64,000 bases of DNA from Cymbomonas tetramitiformis (GCA_001247695.2 LGRX02030289.1:1-64000), one strand, 5' to 3'; positions 47,943 to 56,836 are shown, counted from the first letter of the stretch. Translations and numbers: made by a program. The notes: generated by a model not told the origin, from the sequence alone.

Positions 47943-48995
47943 TTACAATTTAAAATCAGGTTTAATCCAAACCAAAATTCCCGAACCCGGAGTTGTTACA
48001 ACTTTACTTTCCATACACACACCGATAATTCCAACATTATTTGTAGTGATTTGTGAAGCATTAACTGAACCTCCCGGAGCACAACCTAACATTTGACCTT
48101 TAACATAACTTCCATCAATAGCTTTACAAGTTGTGAATCCTTTTGTACAAACGAAACAAGAATTTCCGGTTGTTGAATTTTGAACACAAACTCCAATAGG
48201 CATACAATTTTGATTAGATTGACTTGCCGAAGCTGCATATATTTTTACACCATTTACATCTGAAAAATCATCAGAAAATTGAACAATATCTCCAGCATTT
48301 ATTGTAGCTCCGGTATTATTTTTAAAAGTAAATACATCACCTGTATGAGGGACCGGACTTGTGGGTAATGTTGCCGTGTATGCATTTGTCAAACCTGTCA
48401 AAGGAATTCCTGAGGTCGTCAATGATGATGTTGGCGTTGTATATGCCCAGTCTATGCTACTTACAAGTCGTATAGCACTACAATCCAAATCTCCGCTTAA
48501 ATTAATGTTATTTCCAGAATTACCGACAGCCAAACTTTCAGAGCTAACATCAGGACTTGCTCGGATAGGTCTAATATAACAAGAATTATTTACCCCAGCA
48601 TTAAGTTCAAGACCGCTTGCGTTCAAAATTATTGTATTATCAATAGCCGTAGCACTTTGTGAAGAATTTTGACCGCTCAAAACACCTATATTAATCGAAC
48701 TCTCGCCCGCCAAATATTCACCCGCGAATTTTCCAATATTGACTGAATTCACGGAAGCAAAGCTTTGCCCAGCGTCGTCCCCAACGTTTACGACGAAAGC
48801 ATTACATTGATTGTTCCCGGCACCCGAACCTATGCATATTGAATCGTTCAAACAATTAAAAGCCCCACTATTTCTACCTATTAAAACCGAACGGTTTGCA
48901 TTTGGAAAACCGTCATTTTGAGTTGTTTCGCTGATATTAAAAGCACTTCCATTTGGCACATCTATATTCATATCTTTTACCTTTACAATTTTCAT
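47943..48995 (-). CDS. Chimera: ATPase start fused to fibre 1
   Basis: 350 residues in one open frame. Residues 1-21 (MKIVKVKDMNIDVPNGSAFN) equal the start of the packaging ATPase at 2375; from residue 22 (ETTQNDGFPNANRS) it is fibre 1 from the YadA-like repeats onward. A second internal loss near residue 155 (ASPDVSSES to LAVGNSGNN) removes the segment equivalent to LQLYYDSVSGEIK. The ATPase promoter and start may now drive a leaderless fibre body. Junctions could be assembly artefacts. Confidence 0.6.
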   Translation of the reverse strand: MKIVKVKDMNIDVPNGSAFNISETTQNDGFPNANRSVLIGRNSGAFNCLNDSICIGSGAGNNQCNAFVVNVGDDAGQSFASVNSVNIGKFAGEYLAGESSINIGVLSGQNSSQSATAIDNTIILNASGLELNAGVNNSCYIRPIRASPDVSSESLAVGNSGNNINLSGDLDCSAIRLVSSIDWAYTTPTSSLTTSGIPLTGLTNAYTATLPTSPVPHTGDVFTFKNNTGATINAGDIVQFSDDFSDVNGVKIYAASASQSNQNCMPIGVCVQNSTTGNSCFVCTKGFTTCKAIDGSYVKGQMLGCAPGGSVNASQITTNNVGIIGVCMESKVVTTPGSGILVWIKPDFKL

Positions 48996-49027
48996 TAAAG
49001 ATATAATATAGTTTGTTTATTGTTTTT

Positions 49028-49699
49028 TTAAAAGAAACTATTCTCAGGAAACAATTTTTGATTGTTTCTTTTGATATTCAAATCTTTGATTAAATCTATT
49101 ATTAACAACTTTGGAATAACATATGCATTACTTATTCCTATATTGTCTTTGGAATTTGATGATTGCGTGCGTTGAGCGGTATACATGTGTTTGCCATATT
49201 GTTGTTTGATATCACATGGAGTATATTTGTTACATACTTCTAGATTTAGATGTTCTTTGTTTGTCCATATGTTTGTCATTTTTCTATATTTAAATCCATA
49301 TTTACAATAACAACATGTGTGTTTGTATATTTTTAAAGGTTTCATAAATTCTCTATGTTGCAACAATCCACCGTCAGCCGGGTTTTCAATATACCAATAT
49401 GTCGGTTGAAAAAAATCGATAATTTCAAGTGTGCGTTTCACAATAGTGTCCGCTAACACCAAATTTCTTGGTTTGCGTCGGTGTGCTTTGGAATACTCCG
49501 TGCACGGTGGACTTGCCCATATTATATCAAATGTTTTTGGGACATATCTGCTTTTATAGTTCCATTGAAGAATATCACATTGTATTGTTGGATTATATTT
49601 TTCAAGAATGTCTAATGTTACAATCTCACAACTTGGGTAGATTCTAATTAATGCTTTTGAAAATGAATTTGTTCCGCAAAAAAGTTCTAATATTTTCAT
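49028..49699 (-). CDS. DNA cytosine-5 methyltransferase, copy 2
   Basis: 223 residues, start MKILELFCGTNSFS. IIWASPPCTEYS and WYIENPADG intact. It differs from the 19,304 copy mostly in the N-terminal third and the last 25 residues. Divergent from the N6 methyltransferase with 44 bases between starts, giving the element a two-methyltransferase locus. Confidence 0.75.
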   Translation of the reverse strand: MKILELFCGTNSFSKALIRIYPSCEIVTLDILEKYNPTIQCDILQWNYKSRYVPKTFDIIWASPPCTEYSKAHRRKPRNLVLADTIVKRTLEIIDFFQPTYWYIENPADGGLLQHREFMKPLKIYKHTCCYCKYGFKYRKMTNIWTNKEHLNLEVCNKYTPCDIKQQYGKHMYTAQRTQSSNSKDNIGISNAYVIPKLLIIDLIKDLNIKRNNQKLFPENSFF

Positions 49700-49743
49700 A
49701 TATGTTTATTTTATTCATTTTTTATTTTTTAGAAACTAATACT

Positions 49744-50466
49744 ATGTTGAATTTGCACAACAATGATTGTTTTAACATTTTGCCAAATATTCCAAGAAAT
49801 TCAATAGACCTTTTCATTTGTGATTTACCATACAATCAAACAAATTGTTCTTGGGATAAGATTCCTTTCGATTTAGATAAATTGTGGATTGAATTGAAGA
49901 GAATAGGTAAAAGACATTCAGCCTATATCTTTACAACTACCACTAAATTTGGACATACCATTATTGAAAGTAATAAGAAGATGTTTCGATATGATATCGT
50001 ATATGAGAAAACAATGTCATTAGGCTTTTATCATGCAAATCAAATGCCTTTGAGAAGTCATGAAATGATATATGTCTTTTACAAACATTTACCAACATAT
50101 AATCCAATAATGATTGAAGGTCACAAACCTTATATAAGACAAGGTCAAGGTCCTCGGACTGAATTATACACTCATTACACCGATAGAACACCAACCATTT
50201 GTAAAGATGGAAAAAGGTATCCAAGAAGTGTAATCAAATTTTCGAATGGAAACTACAAAAGTAAACATCCTTGTAGTAAACCGTACGATTTGTTTGAATG
50301 GATAATCAAATCTTACTCGAATCCTTACGATAATGTATTAGATTGTTGTATGGGTGTTGGAAATTCAGGTTTGGCATGTAAAAATCTCAAAAGAAACTAT
50401 ATAGGTATTGAAATTGATAAGAAGTACTTCGAAATAGCTAAAGAAAACATCGAAAATTCAGAATAG
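49744..50466 (+). CDS. DNA N6-adenine methyltransferase, element 4
   Basis: 240 residues from ATG 49,744 (MLNLHNNDCFNILP), chosen because similarity begins here rather than at an upstream in-frame start. DLPYNQT and LDCCMGVGNSG are intact. Over 90 percent alike to the 2427 copy by eye, and followed, like it, by a cargo cassette. Confidence 0.8.
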   Translation: MLNLHNNDCFNILPNIPRNSIDLFICDLPYNQTNCSWDKIPFDLDKLWIELKRIGKRHSAYIFTTTTKFGHTIIESNKKMFRYDIVYEKTMSLGFYHANQMPLRSHEMIYVFYKHLPTYNPIMIEGHKPYIRQGQGPRTELYTHYTDRTPTICKDGKRYPRSVIKFSNGNYKSKHPCSKPYDLFEWIIKSYSNPYDNVLDCCMGVGNSGLACKNLKRNYIGIEIDKKYFEIAKENIENSE

Positions 50467-50571
50467 ATTCCTAAATTTGACTTCAGAATCGAATTCCTTG
50501 CGAAATTTTTGTTTATAGTATGTTTGCGAACATAAAAAGCTCATTTTTTCTAAGTGCGTTTTGAGTTACTT

Positions 50572-50583
50572 TTTCGCGCGAAA
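50572..50583. promoter_or_regulatory. Perfect palindrome TTTCGCGCGAAA, copy 2
   Basis: Same 12 bases as 4940-4951, each followed within about 6 bases by GTAACT. Here about 360 bases before the cassette gene. Confidence 0.4.
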
Positions 50584-50720
50584 TGTGTAACTTAAATTTT
50601 GGTAATTCTGTTTTGATTTTTACAAATCTGACTTCAGAAATGGATTCCATGCGAAATTCTACGTATATAAAGTATTTTTTTGAATTTAATTTGATAATTT
50701 ATTATTTGTTTACGGCTTAT

Positions 50721-50891
50721 TTACGGCTTGATTACGGCTTACGGCTTGCTTACGACTTAAAATTTATTTTAAATCTGAATTTTACTTTTGAATTTACGAT
50801 TCAATTTTGATTTTCCTTTTTCTGCACAGGAAGAGACAGTGGATTTCCGATTTAAGCCGTAAGCAAGCCGTAAGCCGTAATCAAGCCGTAA
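50721..50891. repeat. Perfect 34-bp inverted repeat built of TTACGGCTTG units
   Basis: Left arm 50,721-50,754 and right arm 50,858-50,891 are exact reverse complements, extendable to about 40 bp with one mismatch; the loop is about 103 bases. Each arm is itself made of ACGGCTTGNTT repeats. It could fold into a long hairpin or be two ends of a small insertion. No gene in 50,467-50,939. Confidence 0.8.
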
Positions 50892-50939
50892 GCAACCCGC
50901 AAGCAACCCACACACTTTCAAACTCGTTTTTAAACAGGT

Positions 50940-52103
50940 ATGATTCCCTCAATAATATTGCTTGGCATTTTTTACATGCTCCCACGTTCTACCGCCGAAA
51001 AAACACCTGAAAAGCCACGTGTGTCCGGAGTCTTTCGCTTGGGAAAAGACGGATCTATTCTTTACAGCGTTCACACAACCACCGATGCCCCGCCAGAACC
51101 TTTACGTGAGAGAGGCCGCGGCACGCGTTGCTGCGGAATTAACCAGAGTAAACTAAAAAAGTATGGCTGGAAAAACCTTGACAATATTCAATGCGAACTT
51201 GAAACACTTTCCTTAGGCTGTAGGCATCATTGGTCACAGTTTCAAGACGCCTTTGGGGAACGGTACTCTGAAGTAATGGGTTCCGTTATTAACGAATACA
51301 TACGCGTGTCTGACGAGTCCGCAGACCAAATTGCTTCTATGTTTGCACACCGGGTTGCTTTACAGCTGGCTGAGAAAGACCGAAGCAGCGATGCAAACGC
51401 TGCAAAATTCTTTGCTTTTGAACTTGAAAAGATTGCCCAAGAACTGAGAGACTCAGAAACGTTACGTGTCACTGAAAGTCCGTCGGTTGAGACTGTGAAA
51501 AGTATTCTAAGGGATGTTCCCTTACAATCGCCGGCTGTAACGTATTTTGGGGATGAGCCTGTACGTCGCAAACCCACGAAAAGGTTGTCTCACTTTGAAC
51601 GATGTGTTCCAGTTGAGGAGCTCTCTACTACGTTGTCAGACATGGCTATCCAACCGACTTTAGAAAGATCCGACTCTGCGGAAACGACAAAGTCTGAAGC
51701 CATCAGCCAGTCAGTCGCTATTTTCACCAAGTTAGAATGCGAATTTCAAGAACTTGAGTCAAAGTATTTAAACTTAGAAAAAAAGTTTGAGCACGTGAGT
51801 TCTGTTAATGGTATTTTGAACAAACAAGTGGCTGACTTACAATCCGAACTGTCTGAAACGTGTGAGGAGAAGGCTGCTTTGAGTGTGGGCAATGAAAAAC
51901 TAATGTTTGAAATCGCTGAGAAAGAACTCGAAAATAGCAAGCTAGTCGAGGAACTGAAAAAATGGAAAGGCAATGCAAAACACATAACTGATCAGCACCG
52001 TAAGTTGCTGAGGAAAGTCAGTACGTGTGAGTTGAGCGAAAGATCGGACGACGACAGTCACTGTGAAAGTGTGCATGAAAGCTCTCAAGACAGTTTGTGT
52101 TAA
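50940..52103 (+). CDS. Cys/His N-terminal module plus coiled-coil protein (cargo cassette 3)
   Basis: 387 residues from ATG 50,940; ATG 50,976 (MLPRSTAEKTPEK) is also possible. The longer start adds a short hydrophobic stretch (IILLGIFYML) that may be a signal or simply noncoding. Cys/His module: GTRCCGIN ... IQCELETLSLGCRHHW (about residues 60-105), like the 4976 protein. A long coiled coil follows (~260-360; LEKKFEHVSSVNGILNKQV). Ends SSQDSLC. Preceded by TTTTTAAACAG, a 3' splice-site-like sequence. Not a viral core composition. Function unknown. Confidence 0.6.
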   Translation: MIPSIILLGIFYMLPRSTAEKTPEKPRVSGVFRLGKDGSILYSVHTTTDAPPEPLRERGRGTRCCGINQSKLKKYGWKNLDNIQCELETLSLGCRHHWSQFQDAFGERYSEVMGSVINEYIRVSDESADQIASMFAHRVALQLAEKDRSSDANAAKFFAFELEKIAQELRDSETLRVTESPSVETVKSILRDVPLQSPAVTYFGDEPVRRKPTKRLSHFERCVPVEELSTTLSDMAIQPTLERSDSAETTKSEAISQSVAIFTKLECEFQELESKYLNLEKKFEHVSSVNGILNKQVADLQSELSETCEEKAALSVGNEKLMFEIAEKELENSKLVEELKKWKGNAKHITDQHRKLLRKVSTCELSERSDDDSHCESVHESSQDSLC

Positions 52104-52148
52104 ATACAAGGGTTTGCGGTGGTGTGGTGTTGCAGTAATATTTGCATA

Positions 52149-52793
52149 ATGGCTGACAATGGCCCTGCACCTGCTGCCCCTCCACCACCAGCTCCTGAAG
52201 GTGATATCTTACTCTCACCTAGAGGGACTCCAATAAGAAGAGATAGCTTTGGCAAACCTTATGAGCAGAAATATATAGACAAGCTTACCGATTGTTGGGC
52301 ATTGCGAGGATCTTTCCGTGGGAAGGACGTTCACGGAGTTTACTTTATGTATCCGATTGTCAACTCAAAAGGTTTTATGGTAAAACGGTATTGGGGCAAC
52401 GCAAACAAGTATTTGATAGGGGATTATCAAATGGCTACTGAGTTTGCTAACTCTCCACCCAACCCGGAATCGGACGCAGGGTGGTTGGCACACTGGTTGC
52501 ACACACAGGGTATTTTTGCAAAAATATTTCTATTTGGGATGTTTGCTATGGTTTATTTCGGAGTCATTATATGTATGACACAGCAGGCACACACCTTTCT
52601 TCAATGTCAAAAGACCTTCAACGCAGTCAATCCCTTTTGTGTTGGCACTACCAAGGTTCTTTGGTTTGTGACCAACTATTCTGCGGAGTTGGTAGCATTG
52701 TTTTTTACACAAGTTATCTTTGGACTCACCTTGGTCTTTGTGTTTTTTGCCAATATGATTAATGGGCAGAATAGGTTCCAACGTAGGCCATAA
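52149..52793 (+). CDS. Two-pass membrane protein with Pro-rich N-terminus (cargo cassette 3)
   Basis: 214 residues from ATG 52,149 (MADNGPAPAAPPPPAPEGD). A Trp/Tyr-containing cytosolic part is followed by two membrane segments (about 130-155, KIFLFGMFAMVYFGVIICM; 180-205, LVALFFTQVIFGLTLVFVFF). The loop between holds CQKTFNAVNPFC, possibly a disulfide. It directly follows the Cys/coiled-coil gene (45-base gap), as a two-pass protein does in cassette 2. Function unknown. Confidence 0.6.
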   Translation: MADNGPAPAAPPPPAPEGDILLSPRGTPIRRDSFGKPYEQKYIDKLTDCWALRGSFRGKDVHGVYFMYPIVNSKGFMVKRYWGNANKYLIGDYQMATEFANSPPNPESDAGWLAHWLHTQGIFAKIFLFGMFAMVYFGVIICMTQQAHTFLQCQKTFNAVNPFCVGTTKVLWFVTNYSAELVALFFTQVIFGLTLVFVFFANMINGQNRFQRRP

Positions 52794-52930
52794 CTTATTG
52801 ACTGTTTTAGTTTTGAACTTACCAGCCTTGAAATAATTGGGCTGTGCAATATATAATAAGTGTTTTCTTATATTTGTATTCTATTGCGTGACATGCTTTT
52901 CTTGCAAATAATATTACAATATACTTAGTA

Positions 52931-53197
52931 ATGATTATTGTGTTTACAGGCTCACAAATAACAATCGACTTGACGCACATGGAACCGACAAGAAAGCAAC
53001 CGGTTTGCACAAGATGCATAGATTGTGAAAGAATTTGTTGCATAGATTGTCTCGCATATGAAGAGGGTAGGCAAGCACTTACAAAACAATTTATTATGCA
53101 TCAAAGGTCTTGGCCTTTCAAGTGCATTAGTTGTAGGTTAGGGATAAACAATTTGTACACCCTTCCGACAAGGTTGGAAGTAGAATTTTCCGATTAA
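52931..53197 (+). CDS. Small zinc-binding protein, C-x2-C-x4-C-x2-C type (cargo cassette 3)
   Basis: 88 residues from ATG 52,931, or 72 from ATG 52,979 (MEPTRKQPVCTRC). The shorter start lies after TGTTTACAG, a splice-acceptor-like sequence. CIDCERICCIDC then, after about 34 residues, CISC, reproduces the cysteine pattern of the cassette 1 and 2 zinc proteins. It ends four bases before the stop of the basic protein gene on the other strand. Confidence 0.55.
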   Translation: MIIVFTGSQITIDLTHMEPTRKQPVCTRCIDCERICCIDCLAYEEGRQALTKQFIMHQRSWPFKCISCRLGINNLYTLPTRLEVEFSD

Positions 53198-53201
53198 AAC
53201 T

Positions 53202-53492
53202 TTACCATAACAACTTATCCGCGAAATAACTATTTGTCCCTATCTTATTTCTGAATTTATTGTGTCTTAACTTGAATAATTTTCTCCTTTGGTTAGCATA
53301 TTTAATACCTTTTGACTTAATATAAGATGGATAATCCATCATACCTCTTGCTCCAATACTTGCTATTTTCTTATGATTTGTCTTATCAAACACATCAATC
53401 TTCTTATCTTTATTTGTCGATATCTTGACATATACATTTAATTTGTTTGCTTTATCTTTAGTGTATTGAGATATTGAATACTTACAAGTCAT
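53202..53492 (-). CDS. Small basic conserved viral protein (DUF5754-like), element 4
   Basis: 96 residues, nearly identical to the 6467 copy; ends YFADKLLW. Cassette 3 lies at its 3' end and the lipase 27 bases from its start, exactly as in element 1. Confidence 0.65.
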   Translation of the reverse strand: MTCKYSISQYTKDKANKLNVYVKISTNKDKKIDVFDKTNHKKIASIGARGMMDYPSYIKSKGIKYANQRRKLFKLRHNKFRNKIGTNSYFADKLLW

Positions 53493-53519
53493 TTATATAG
53501 TCTATGTTATTATATTAGT

Positions 53520-54752
53520 ATGCAAGGGTCTTTGTGCTCACCATTGAATAATTTCTGCAACAATAAAGTGTTAAATTCATCGAACAAAATACTTAATTTT
53601 CAAAATAACAATAATATTTATTCAGTTTCAGATTTGAATAAAAGGTATGAGTCAAATGAAAGTGAAAAGAAACGATATAGAGTTCAAATGAATAGCTTGT
53701 TCAAACAATTAGGTGACTTACAACCGTCACAAATTCAACAATCATTTTCAAATAGTCTTAGGGAAAAAGCATATCATGTCGGAATATCTTCTTATCTCGG
53801 TTCAAGAAATTATCAATCTAATTTGTTATTTCCGGGCGGTTATGAGCATAACACCTATGTAACCGCTCAAAGACAATTGAATAAAGATATTCTCAACAAT
53901 CGATTCAATATCGACCCGGAGCTTTCAAATTATGACGCCGTAGTACTCAATAATGGAAATAATCAAATACATATTGCATATCACGGTGCGTCGTCAAATC
54001 CATCCTACCTAAATGAAGATAAAGCGGACATATTTTCGGTGATTAAAGGTAAACATGAAACACGAGATTCATTTTTAAGAGCTGAAAAGGTACATTTAGA
54101 CACATTGAAAAAGTATCCTAATCATGACATTGAATTGTTAGGGACATCTTTGGGCGGTGCGAAATCCATTCATGTCGGTGAGAAATTCAATATTAAATCG
54201 ACGACGTTCAATCCATTTCTCTCACATGTATTCACCCCAAAGGTCAATGGTAATTCACCACAAAATATTCATCGAGTTGTAACTGATTGGGCCACTGCAA
54301 GAGCTTTGAAAATACCATCAAATTCAAATAGAAAGTTGTTTCATTACTTCGAAAACAAGAACCCTTATGATTTATTCAAAGCACCGTATCAATATATCAC
54401 TTCGCCGCATAATCTCAAACAATTCTTTCAAATGCCAAAGAATAACAAAGTTAATAAGGTCAATTTATTGAAATCTACATTTAATACTATAGGGACCGGA
54501 CTTGATGTGTTGATGTTCGGAAATGCTTTGAATGACGCAAGAAATCTTTCATCAAAAAATGTTGAAAGTGATGAATTTAACAATCGAATTTCACAAGATT
54601 TGAATCCATTAGGACTGTTAGGAGTAAATTTCGATATCGACAAAAATTACTTGCATGACGACGCACCCTTAGAAGTTGGAGTTTGTGTTCAAAATGCAAC
54701 AACCGGAAATTCTTGTTTCGTTTGTACAAAAGGTTTCACAACTTGCAAGTAG
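53520..54752 (+). pseudogene. Lipase fused to a fibre fragment
   Basis: Residues 1 to about 383 match the 6785 lipase, including GTSLGG; then the frame continues as VGVCVQNATTGNSCFVCTKG from fibre 1 and stops at 54,752, just inside the terminal repeat of element 5. The lipase loses its last ~37 residues. The catalytic region is intact, so the product could still be active. Confidence 0.65.
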
Positions 54753-55148
54753 TAAGTGTCCGACTATAGGGTGCGCTTTTTTATCACTATAAAAACCCTA
54801 TGAAAACCCTATGACATATGTCATAACCCTATGTCATATATGTCATAAGTCATACAAGGAAATGACAAGGGAAAATGACAAGAAAAATGACAAGTAAATG
54901 ACAAGAAAAAATGACAAGAAAAATGACAAGAAAAATGACAAGAAAATGACAAGTAAAATGACAAGGAAATATACAATAAATATACAATAAATAATTACGT
55001 AATAAATGATAAATAAATTACGTAAATAAATGTGTAACAAAAAAAGATTTAAATAAGTTCCAAAATAAATTTAAATAAGTTCTTAAATAAATTATATAAA
55101 TGATGTATATTATGACATATATATATTATAAATTGTTCTTAAGTTATT
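54748..55148 (-). repeat. Left terminal region of element 5
   Basis: Begins with AGTAGTAAGTGTCCGACTA at 54,748 and is the reverse complement of 31,239-31,554, apart from an expanded tandem tract. It interrupts the fibre part of the preceding chimera, marking an insertion. Confidence 0.65.
54860..54966. repeat. Nine AATGACAAG units
   Basis: Nine copies of ATGACAAG with 3-6 base spacers, inside the terminal repeat; the element 2 end has only three or four. Confidence 0.8.
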
Positions 55149-55523
55149 TCAATCTTCCTCTTCAAAACATTCTTCACAATAGCAACCCTTTGATGTATCT
55201 TCTTTTTTACATTTGGTACAAAGATAGCCTTCACAACCTAAACATACACTCCACCCTAAGTCATCTATAGCTTCACCATAATCAAACTCTCCATCTTCAT
55301 CATAGCCATAATCGGAAATGTCTTCAATACATCCACAACATACACATCCAATTTCGTCTAATCCTTGGTCACTATTATTTGTTTTGCTTTCCCCTATCGT
55401 TTTAACCTCTTCCATTCTTCTTTCTTTCATCTTTTGTAAAAATTCCTCCATTTCAAGTTGCTCTTTCATATAATAAATCTTTTCTTGAATGTCAAGAGGA
55501 AGATCATTGAAAGTAGTAGTCAT
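55149..55523 (-). CDS. F-box-like protein with zinc-binding C-terminus, copy 2
   Basis: 124 residues, differing from the 30,864 copy at only a few positions (YYM for YFM, KTNN for KRNN, DYGEA for DYCEA, so one cysteine is lost). It occupies the terminal slot of element 5 although this element carries structural genes next to it and element 2 carries replication genes. This shows the slot and its gene occur at either end. Confidence 0.6.
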   Translation of the reverse strand: MTTTFNDLPLDIQEKIYYMKEQLEMEEFLQKMKERRMEEVKTIGESKTNNSDQGLDEIGCVCCGCIEDISDYGYDEDGEFDYGEAIDDLGWSVCLGCEGYLCTKCKKEDTSKGCYCEECFEEED

Positions 55524-55551
55524 TGTGATTTGTTCTACCTTATGAAGTCTT

Positions 55552-55564
55552 ACTCTTTAAGTGG
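55552..55564 (-). promoter_or_regulatory. CCACTTAAAGAGT box, reverse
   Basis: 28 bases before the F-box/zinc ATG, same box as at 30,823. Between here and 55,780 lie two AAAAGAGTCTTTT-type repeats. Confidence 0.6.
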
Positions 55565-55780
55565 AAAATTTTCGTTACAAAAAACATTTTTGATATATAC
55601 ATTCACTTATTATAAAAAAGTCTTTTGAAAATAAAAGAGTCTTTTAAGAAATGTACAATAAATTTACAATAAGTAAAAATATGTTTTACAATATACAAAT
55701 ACATATTACAATAAACATACAATAGAAATCTTTTCAAAATAAAAGAGTCTTTTAAGAAATGTACAATAAATTTATATGTA

Positions 55781-55814
55781 GGTTTTTTCTGCTTTTTGTC
55801 CCCCTGAAAAAACC
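55781..55814 (-). terminator. Hairpin with CAGGGGGAC loop, copy 3
   Basis: Stem GGTTTTTT / AAAAAACC on the minus strand with a longer loop that includes CAGGGGGAC, eight bases after the fibre 2 stop. Confidence 0.5.
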
Positions 55815-55821
55815 GAAGAAA

Positions 55822-56809
55822 TTACGGGTTTGGAGAATGAGGAGTCAATTTCAAGAAAAATCTAATAACATCGTCAGAAAAATTTTCAAACAACGAAGAA
55901 ATTCTAAGCTCCAAACCATTCTCTCCAAGTAAATTTGAAGATGCAACTAATGTATCTCTCCTCGCTTCGCTAGTAAAGAAACCTAAACCTTCACAAATCA
56001 AAACATAGTTGTCTACAATGTTATTATTCACATCTGAATCAGCGTGTTGAATTTTGAAATTAGCTTGTTGAGTACCTGTTTCATTACCTGCTAGCTGAAA
56101 CATACACATTACACCAAAAGTATTTGAAGGAAATTCCAATATTCGAATACCTTGACCAGCTTTAGGCTGTATTCTCGGAAAATTTGACAAATTGAGATTT
56201 TCGTATTGTAAAGTTTTTGTTGTTAACTTATTGCATTCTATATCATTACATTCTATATTATTGCAACCTATTATATCACCTTTCATATTAATTCTGAAAA
56301 ATGGAGTTGCACTACCATCAGGTTTTTTTTTGAAAATTTATAAAATATATAGTTTCAGCATTTTGTATGTCCACGGCTGAGGTATTCAAACCAATAAATG
56401 AATTACCTGATACTTTTGTTCCAAATAAATCAATGTTAGTTTTGTTATTTGTAGTATTGTTTATTTCTCCATTGACTCTTGCATTTCCATTTACTAACAA
56501 ACCGGAAGTTGTATTTACTTGCAGTTCACTGCCTGTAACAATTATAAGACTATTATCAGTTCCATCCTTTAGTTCAATTTGTGCAGTTCCACTATTTAAA
56601 ACATTTTTCAAATATCGGAAGTTTATAATTGAAGTATTCAAAACGTCTCTGCCGTATAGATTGTTTACGTATACGTCACCAACTGTCCTTTCTATATCAT
56701 TACCACCGGGTAGGTTTATCCACTTAGTAGACCCCCCAGTTGGAGCATTTCCATTTACCGTATTACATTGTATATTTTTACAAACAATATCATTTCCAAA
56801 AGAAGACAT
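55822..56809 (-). pseudogene. Long fibre protein 2 variant, frameshifted
   Basis: Starts MSSFGNDIVCKNIQCNTVNG at 56,809; frame is lost at an A9 run (minus strand, 56,323-56,331) and resumes in the next frame to 55,822. It has only one of the two repeated fibre units of the 13,063 gene, and its C-terminal domain (RILEFPSNTFGVMCMFQLAG) is clearly diverged, suggesting a different receptor. Confidence 0.7.
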
Positions 56810-56836
56810 CTGATATATATATATATATATATTAAA

